Assembly: GCA_050247075.1 (NCBI GenBank) | Contig: JBFWUW010000020.1 | Location: 27,600-91,599, forward strand | Direction: 5' to 3' | DNA length: 64,000 nt | Origin: JBFWUW01 sp050247075 | GTDB lineage: Bacteria; Planctomycetota; Planctomycetia; Pirellulales; JBFWUW01 | Shown here: positions 59,087-64,000 of the stretch, one piece after another | Layout: each line of letters begins with the position of its first letter | Numbering within the stretch: the stretch's first letter is position 1 | Notes under the pieces: model-generated | Database searches by the model: none | Told to the model about the DNA's origin: nothing | The model's input: the letters and a program-made list of their open reading frames with translations, nothing else | Translations under genes and position numbers: made by a program

Positions 59087-59128
59087 CGGCCCCTTGTCTT
59101 ACACCTTGCCCTGGAAAGTGTCGCCAGC

Positions 59129-60322
59129 ATGAAGATCCACGAATACCAAGCCAAAGAGCTGCTCCGCAAGGCCGGCGTGGCCGTTCCACGGGGGATTGTC
59201 GCCCGCACCGCCGAGGAGGCCAAAGCGGCCTACAACACCCTGGGGGGCAAAATCGCCGTGGTCAAGGCGCAAATCCACGCCGGCGGCCGCGGCAAAGGGA
59301 CCGTGAAGAGCAACTCCCAGCAACGTGGCGTGCAGTTGGTGAAAAGCGCCGACGAAGCCGCCCAGGTGGCCGGCAACTTGCTGGGCCAATCGCTGGTGAC
59401 CATTCAAACCGGGCCGGAAGGGCAGGTGGTCCGCCAGGTGCTGGTGGAAGAGGGCTGTGACATTGCCCGCGAACTTTATTTGGGGATTGTCGTCGATCGG
59501 GCTGCTTCGCAACCGGTGCTAATGGTCTCGCAAGAAGGGGGCATGGATATCGAACATGTGGCGGCCACCACGCCCGAGAAAATCTTCAAGGTCTGGTTTT
59601 CGCCCGATGGCGGCCTGCAAAGCTACCAGGTTCGCGAACTTTGCTGGCGGCTGGGTTTGCCGGCGGCCAGTGCCCGCTCGGCCGAGAAATTCATGAAGGC
59701 CCTGTGCCGTACTTTCGTGCAGTACGACGGCAGCCTCGTGGAGATCAACCCCCTGGTGGTCACGGGCAAGGGCGAACTGCTGGCGCTCGACGCCAAAATG
59801 ACCTTCGATGACAATGCCCTGATGCGGCACCCCGACATCGCCGAGCTGCGCGACGTGGCCGAAGAAGAACCGGCCGAAGTACGGGCGGGCAAGGCTGGCC
59901 TGAGCTACGTCAAGCTGGATGGCAACATCGGCTGCCTGGTCAACGGTGCAGGGCTGGCCATGAGCACGATGGATCTGATCTTGCTGCACGGCGGCCAACC
60001 GGCCAATTTCCTGGATGTGGGGGGCGGGGCCAACGTCGATCAAGTGACCGAAGCCTTCCGCATTTTGCTGGACGACAAGAACTGCAAGGCGGTACTGGTG
60101 AATATCTTTGGCGGCATCATGCGTTGCACCACGATCGCCAACGCCGTCGTCGAGGCCTACAAAACGGTCGGCTTTAACGTGCCCCTGGTGGTGCGGCTGG
60201 AAGGGACCGAGGTCGAGGAGGGCCGCAAGATATTGGCCAACGCCGGCATCAAAGTCACCACGGCGGAGGGCCTGACCGACGCCGCCAAGAAAGTCGTCGC
60301 CGCGGCGACTTCGGCTGCCTGA
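59129..60322 (+). CDS. sucC: Succinate-CoA ligase (ADP-forming) beta subunit
   Basis: The 397-residue ATP-grasp protein starts MKIHEYQAKELLRKAGV, the universal SucC opening. Motifs are 'KAQIHAGGRGKG' (nucleotide loop), 'QEGGMDIEHVA', 'LVEINPLVV' (metal binding), 'DVGGGANVDQVTEAF' and 'NIFGGIMRCTTIANAVVEA'. It forms the alpha-beta enzyme with SucD that converts succinyl-CoA to succinate with ATP formation in the TCA cycle. It is driven by the promoter at 59057 and followed by sucD after 61 bp. Confidence 0.97.
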   Translation: MKIHEYQAKELLRKAGVAVPRGIVARTAEEAKAAYNTLGGKIAVVKAQIHAGGRGKGTVKSNSQQRGVQLVKSADEAAQVAGNLLGQSLVTIQTGPEGQVVRQVLVEEGCDIARELYLGIVVDRAASQPVLMVSQEGGMDIEHVAATTPEKIFKVWFSPDGGLQSYQVRELCWRLGLPAASARSAEKFMKALCRTFVQYDGSLVEINPLVVTGKGELLALDAKMTFDDNALMRHPDIAELRDVAEEEPAEVRAGKAGLSYVKLDGNIGCLVNGAGLAMSTMDLILLHGGQPANFLDVGGGANVDQVTEAFRILLDDKNCKAVLVNIFGGIMRCTTIANAVVEAYKTVGFNVPLVVRLEGTEVEEGRKILANAGIKVTTAEGLTDAAKKVVAAATSAA

Positions 60323-60383
60323 ACAAATGATTGCGAAGTTAGCCCAAGCCCTTTAAGAAATTGCCGTCACGCCAGAGAACTCC

Positions 60384-61265
60384 ATGAGCATTCTGATCAA
60401 CAAAGATACCCGCGTCCTCTGTCAAGGCATCACCGGCAAGGTGGGGCAGTTCCACACCAAGGGCTGCAAGGAATACGGCACCAAAATGGTGGGCGGGGTC
60501 ACGCCCGGCAAAGGGGGCGAAACGGTCGAGGGGCTGCCCGTCTTTGACACCGTGGCCGAAGCGGTCGAAAAGACCAAGGCCAACGCCACTATGATCTTCG
60601 TGCCGGCCGCCTTTACCGCTGACGCCATTCTGGAAGCACTCGATGCCGGCATCGCCACCATCATCGCCATTACCGAAGGGGTGCCCGTGCTGGACATGGC
60701 CCGCGTTTTTCCGCGGATCAAGGCCAGCAAGTCGGTGTTGATCGGGCCGAACTGCCCCGGTGTGATTACGCCGGGCGAATGCAAGATCGGTATTATGCCG
60801 GGCTATATCCACAAGCCAGGCCCCATCGGCGTGATGAGCCGTTCCGGCACTCTAACTTACGAGGCCGTGTTTCAGCTTAGCGGCTTGGGCCTGGGCCAAT
60901 CGACTTGCGTCGGGCTGGGGGGAGACCCGATCGTCGGTACGTCCTTCATCGACCTGCTGGAGATGTACCAAAACGACCCCCAGACCGAAGCGATCTTGAT
61001 GATGGGTGAAATCGGCGGCACCGCCGAGGAAGAAGCCGCCGCCTATGTCAAGGACCACGTCACCAAGCCGGTGGCGGCCTTCATCGCCGGCCGCGCCGCC
61101 CCTCCGGGCAAGCGAATGGGCCATGCCGGGGCGATCATCTCCGGCGGCAAGGGGACCGCCGCTGAAAAGGTCGCCGCGCTGGAAGCCGCCGGCATTGAAG
61201 TCGCCGAAAGCCCCGCCGACATGGGCACCGCCATGCAGAGGGCGATTGCCAAACACAAGAAATAG
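60384..61265 (+). CDS. sucD: Succinate-CoA ligase alpha subunit
   Basis: The 293-residue protein starts MSILINKDTRVLCQGITGKV with the CoA-binding Rossmann fold ('GTKMVGGVTPGKGGETVEGL'). 'IGPNCPGVITPGECKIGIMPG' and 'SRSGTLTYEAVFQLS' follow, and the phosphorylated His is in 'KRMGHAGAIISGGKGTA'. It pairs with SucC. The gene is followed within 10 bp by two palindromic elements and the convergent Hsp70 gene. Confidence 0.97.
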   Translation: MSILINKDTRVLCQGITGKVGQFHTKGCKEYGTKMVGGVTPGKGGETVEGLPVFDTVAEAVEKTKANATMIFVPAAFTADAILEALDAGIATIIAITEGVPVLDMARVFPRIKASKSVLIGPNCPGVITPGECKIGIMPGYIHKPGPIGVMSRSGTLTYEAVFQLSGLGLGQSTCVGLGGDPIVGTSFIDLLEMYQNDPQTEAILMMGEIGGTAEEEAAAYVKDHVTKPVAAFIAGRAAPPGKRMGHAGAIISGGKGTAAEKVAALEAAGIEVAESPADMGTAMQRAIAKHKK

Positions 61266-61270
61266 TGCGT

Positions 61271-61320
61271 GGGCGATGATTCCATCGCCGACGTATGCAG
61301 GAGGCGGTTCCATCGCCGAT
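61271..61320 (+). repeat. Two direct copies of the dispersed palindromic element between sucD and the Hsp70 gene
   Basis: Copies at 61271-61291 ('gggcgatgattccatcgccga') and 61297-61320 ('gcaggaggcggttccatcgcc') keep the tail arm ATCGCCGA. Both show arm mismatches, suggesting older copies. They fill the spacer between convergent genes and may act as a terminator. Confidence 0.75.
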
Positions 61321-61339
61321 TAGTGCCGCGCTCTACGGC

Positions 61340-62869
61340 TTAAGATCGCTTGGCAATCCGGTCGCGCCAGTGGTCGAGCTGTTCGCGGCTGAGGCTGTTT
61401 TCCCGCTGAATTTCTTGCGTTACGCGTTTTTCGGTCCCTTCCACCTTGACGGAGACGGTCAGGCGGCCGTCGGCTCCGTATTCAAACCGCACGTTCACGG
61501 CGCTCTTGGCGGGCAAATCCTTGGGCAGGTCGCGAATGACGCATTTGCCCAGCGCAGTGCAGCTATCGGGTGAAGGGCTTTCGCCTTCCACGATCTGTAC
61601 CAACACCGAATCCTGGCCGGCGCTCTTGGTCATGAACTTACGCTCCGCCCGGGTCGGCAGGGTTGTATTGCGCGGGATTAGCTGCGCCACGCGCTTGCGG
61701 CCGGTGGCGGGGTCGGTCCCCACGATACCCAGGCTGTGCGAATTGACGTTTTTGATCTTGAAGGGGGGCGGCTCGCCGTTGCTTTGGGCGATAATCAGCC
61801 CGGCCCGCAAGGCCGCGCCGTGCCCGACGGCCTCGTCGGCCGAAACCGACGTGTCGGGTTCTTTGCCGGTAAGCTGCTTGAGCATGTTGCGAATCATCGG
61901 CATCCGCGAGGATCCCCCCACCATTAGCACGCGGTCGATCTGGCCCCAATCCAACCCGGCGGCTTGCAACGCCTGCCGCGTGGTGAACCGCGTGCGGTCG
62001 ACCAGATCGAAGGTCATTTCCTCGTACTTTTCGCGGGTGACTTCCACGCGTGCGGCCATTCCCATGTAGTCGCAAGTAATGGTGGCCTTGCCGCGGGCCG
62101 AAAGGGTCCGCTTGGCGTCCTCGCACTCGCGCCACAGGCGGCCGGTCGCACCTGCGTCGGTGCGGGGGTCTAGTCCGTGCTGGCGGGCAAATTCCTCGGC
62201 CACAAGATCGACCAACCGGTAGTCAAAGTCGCGACCGCCCAATTGCACGTCGCCGTCGGTCGCCAAAGCCTGAAAATTGGTGCCGTTAATGTCCATCACG
62301 GTAACGTCGAACGTGCCCCCCCCCAGGTCATACACCAGAACCTTTTGCGGCTTGCTGGACGATCCTTGCGGGTTCAAAAAGCCCTGCTGGTACCCAAACG
62401 AGACCGCTGCACTAGTCGGCTCGTTGATGATGTCCATGACTTCCAGGCCGGCCATGTAGCCGGCGTCTTGAGTCGATTTGCGGCGGACCTCGTCAAAGTA
62501 GGCCGGCACGGTGACAACCACCTTGGTAAAGTCCCCCAATTGGCGGCGGGCGTCGTCGGCCAGTTTCTTGAGGATGTATGCCTGAATCACCTCGGGCGGA
62601 TATTGCTTGCCATCCAAGGTCTTGTGGAACATCGCCTGTCCCAAATCGCGTTTGGCGAAGTCGGCGATCCGCGCGGCCTCGGTAGCCATGGCTTTGACCG
62701 CTTCCTTGCCGACCACCACATCGTCCCCATCGAACAGCACCACGCTGGGGGTGGTTAAGTCACCCTCGGCGTTGACCAGCGTGATAGGCCGGCCGGTCTC
62801 GTCCAGGTGTGAGATAATGGAGAACGTGGTCCCCAAGTCGATGCCAACAGCGGGAATGCGCGTAGCCAT
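61340..62869 (-). CDS. Hsp70-family chaperone, short form without the alpha-helical lid
   Basis: The 509-residue protein has an Hsp70 nucleotide-binding domain at about 1-375: 'AVGIDLGTTFSIISHL' (phosphate 1), 'VLVYDLGGGTFDVTVMD' (phosphate 2), 'VLMVGGSSRMPMI' (adenosine), and 'IINEPTSAAVSFGYQQG'. A shortened substrate-binding beta domain with 'LGIVGTDPATGRKRVAQLIPRNTTLPT' elements follows. DnaK is about 640 residues; here the helical lid is reduced to a short helix ('LSREQLDHWRDRIAKRS'). No grpE or dnaJ is adjacent. It is probably a specialised Hsp70 rather than the housekeeping DnaK. Confidence 0.9.
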   Translation of the reverse strand: MATRIPAVGIDLGTTFSIISHLDETGRPITLVNAEGDLTTPSVVLFDGDDVVVGKEAVKAMATEAARIADFAKRDLGQAMFHKTLDGKQYPPEVIQAYILKKLADDARRQLGDFTKVVVTVPAYFDEVRRKSTQDAGYMAGLEVMDIINEPTSAAVSFGYQQGFLNPQGSSSKPQKVLVYDLGGGTFDVTVMDINGTNFQALATDGDVQLGGRDFDYRLVDLVAEEFARQHGLDPRTDAGATGRLWRECEDAKRTLSARGKATITCDYMGMAARVEVTREKYEEMTFDLVDRTRFTTRQALQAAGLDWGQIDRVLMVGGSSRMPMIRNMLKQLTGKEPDTSVSADEAVGHGAALRAGLIIAQSNGEPPPFKIKNVNSHSLGIVGTDPATGRKRVAQLIPRNTTLPTRAERKFMTKSAGQDSVLVQIVEGESPSPDSCTALGKCVIRDLPKDLPAKSAVNVRFEYGADGRLTVSVKVEGTEKRVTQEIQRENSLSREQLDHWRDRIAKRS

Positions 62870-63257
62870 GAAGATCGCAGGGAGTCGAAAATGTTCGGGA
62901 AAACGTGACTCGTTGACTGTAGCAACCGCCGCCGCCCGTCACAAGGTAAACGCCCCCCGCGCGTTGGAAGCGGAGGTAAAGGACAGGGAAAGTTTTCAGC
63001 CATCAGCCTTTCGCCTTTCCCTTCACTGCCGATTGACACATTTTAGGCCATATTCTATGTTTTACGTGGCTGTCACCCGTAGCAGGTCATACAAAGATGT
63101 TCGCCCCCGCCGCCAGATTGGTCACGGTTTTTGCCACAGCGCGGCAGCGTTTTGGCGCAGACGGCATCATTGGCGTATTCGGACGGATTATTGAACGGAG
63201 CATTATTCCCGAGGAGCGACCTTAAGGGCCCCTGCTGAAATATTATTCGACAGCCAG
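62870..63257. other. Non-coding leader/spacer upstream of the cimA terminator
   Basis: About 390 bp lie between the Hsp70 start and the terminator at 63258. A short frame at 63057-63194 (MFYVAVTRSRSYKDV...) is not rich in Ile/Leu/Val codons and is not credited. CGACCTT (63217-63223) is complementary to AAGGTCG in the terminator stem. The region may be a regulatory leader or contain a small RNA. Confidence 0.5.
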
Positions 63258-63290
63258 CCCCAAGGTCGGAACCGGCCTTGGGGTTTTTTT
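63258..63290 (+). terminator. Strong rho-independent terminator ahead of cimA (possible attenuator)
   Basis: CCCCAAGGtCG (63258-63268) pairs with CGgCCTTGGGG (63273-63283) as an 11-bp stem with one G-U pair, a 4-nt loop and T7 (63284-63290). No plus-strand gene ends before it, so it must end a non-coding transcript or an attenuated leader of cimA, which starts 45 bp later. Confidence 0.8.
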
Positions 63291-63335
63291 GTTATTAGTT
63301 TTCAGTTTTTAGCCTTCCGCCTTTAGCCTTTCCCT

Positions 63336-64000
63336 ATGCGCCGCATCGAAATCTACGACACGACCCTGCGCGATGGCAGCCAGGGCGAAGGGGTCAGCTT
63401 TTCCCTCCAAGACAAGCTGCTGATCGTGCAGCGGTTGGATAGCCTGGGCTTCGATTACATCGAAGGGGGCTACCCCTTGTCCAACGAAAAAGACACCCAG
63501 TTCTTTGAGCGGGCCAAGGAACTGCGGCTGGAACATGCCAAACTATGTGCGTTTGGCATGACCCGCCGCCGCGGCATTAAAGCGGCGGAAGACCCCGGCA
63601 TGCAAGCGCTGGTGGAGTCGGGCGCGCCGGTCTGCACGATAGTTGGCAAGTCCTCGGACTTTCATGTCCGCGAGGTGCTGCGCGTCTCGCTGGAGGAAAA
63701 CCTGGAAATGATCTCCGACAGCGTGGCGTTTCTGGCCAGCCAAGGCCGACAGGTGATCTACGATGCGGAACACTTCTTTGACGGCTGGAAGGCCAACCCC
63801 ACTTACGCATTGCAAACGATCCAAGCGGCCGCCAACGCAGGGGCGTCTATCGTCGTGCTGTGCGACACCAACGGCGGCAGCATGCCAGAGGAGATCGCCC
63901 AACTCACGCGCGAGGCCAGCGCCGGCCTGGCCGTGCCGGTCGGCATCCACTGTCATAACGATTGCGACCTGGCGGTGGCCAATTCACTGGCCGGCATCGA
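63336..64000 (+). CDS. cimA: Citramalate synthase, partial (N-terminal 221 codons)
   Basis: The gene runs off the window. It starts MRRIEIYDTTLRDGSQGEGV, the DRE-TIM metallolyase motif 'TTLRDG' shared by isopropylmalate, homocitrate and citramalate synthases. The CimA-type features 'GFDYIEGGYPLSNEKDTQFF', 'FGMTRRRGIKAAEDPG', 'YDAEHFFDGWKANPTYAL' and 'VLCDTNGGSMPEEI' identify the subgroup. 'GIHCHNDCDLAVANSLAGI' has the metal His-x-His. It condenses pyruvate and acetyl-CoA to (R)-citramalate for isoleucine synthesis. No strong Shine-Dalgarno site precedes the ATG. Confidence 0.92.
   Translation, partial: MRRIEIYDTTLRDGSQGEGVSFSLQDKLLIVQRLDSLGFDYIEGGYPLSNEKDTQFFERAKELRLEHAKLCAFGMTRRRGIKAAEDPGMQALVESGAPVCTIVGKSSDFHVREVLRVSLEENLEMISDSVAFLASQGRQVIYDAEHFFDGWKANPTYALQTIQAAANAGASIVVLCDTNGGSMPEEIAQLTREASAGLAVPVGIHCHNDCDLAVANSLAGI

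Noticed and set aside
63057..63194. Leader peptide for cimA attenuation
   Set aside because: The short frame lacks runs of Ile, Leu or Val codons and has no ribosome-binding site.
1..64000. tRNA, rRNA, tmRNA, transposase or integrase genes
   Set aside because: I looked through the spacers and coding frames and found no cloverleaf-like or rRNA-like stretch and no recombinase motif; a covariance-model scan would be the decisive check.

Overview
The window looks like a chromosomal segment of a planctomycete, most likely a Pirellulales-type member. This is inferred from gene content; there is no rRNA to confirm it. It is GC-rich, and gene starts often lack a clear Shine-Dalgarno site. It carries families typical of that phylum: TPR/FG-GAP/ASPIC-UnbV proteins, a J-like N-terminal module ('FDPYHxWL...YRLLG'), two-helix mini-proteins starting 'RYTILDLFLLTALAAV', a GlmU-like putative sugar nucleotidyltransferase, a DUF3891 protein, and paired polymerase-beta-like nucleotidyltransferases. 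About 53 protein genes are supported. I see no tRNA, rRNA, CRISPR array, prophage or transposase gene.

Layout. 1-5770 (minus): a TPR membrane protein and two tandem paralogous TPR/CRTAC1-like genes, the second cut by the window edge. 5997-9699: small membrane proteins, an aldo/keto reductase and a secreted alpha/beta hydrolase. 9992-14101: a 946-residue J-like/TPR protein and an O-acyltransferase. 14293-21941: a tripartite-efflux operon with one adaptor and two RND permeases overlapping by ATGA. 22039-25163 (minus): a PaaK-like ligase, an amidohydrolase and two unknowns. 25164-26304: a 1.1 kb gene-poor island with an AT-rich promoter-like patch, hairpins and a 132-bp tandem repeat. 26305-35218: obg and rpmA (separated by two terminators), secreted unknowns, an esterase, a degenerate M50-like protein, an o-succinylbenzoate-synthase-type enolase, a methyltransferase and a fatty-acid desaturase. 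35594-40932: an RbfA-like protein, a two-component pair, two coupled nucleotidyltransferases, two Cys-rich exported proteins and a Flp pilin. 41234-46807 (minus): a PQQ-propeller membrane protein, then coaX-lutA-lutB-lutC, each junction an ATGA overlap. 47086-51661: a J-like pseudokinase, a PIG-L deacetylase, a zinc-ribbon/ACP fusion, an unknown and a DapA-family aldolase. 51776-64000: a UvrD/PcrA helicase, a MORN-type protein, a GlmU-like enzyme, an RNase Z-like/RNase PH pair, sucCD, a short Hsp70, and the start of cimA behind a strong leader terminator.

The most unusual signals are: (1) at least 13 copies of a small palindromic element (core GGCGATTCCATCGCC), several supplying stop codons or tail residues to genes; (2) a J-like-module pseudokinase with HRD changed to HRN and DFG to NLL; (3) an exported 117-residue protein with ten Cys-Cys pairs, most exactly seven residues apart; (4) a 132-bp tandem repeat carrying 'ACCTGTTCCAC/GTGGAACAGGT' hairpins; (5) a 146-bp element with 32-bp inverted ends; and (6) a terminator with a possible antiterminator in front of cimA. 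All functional calls come from reading motifs; no database search was run.
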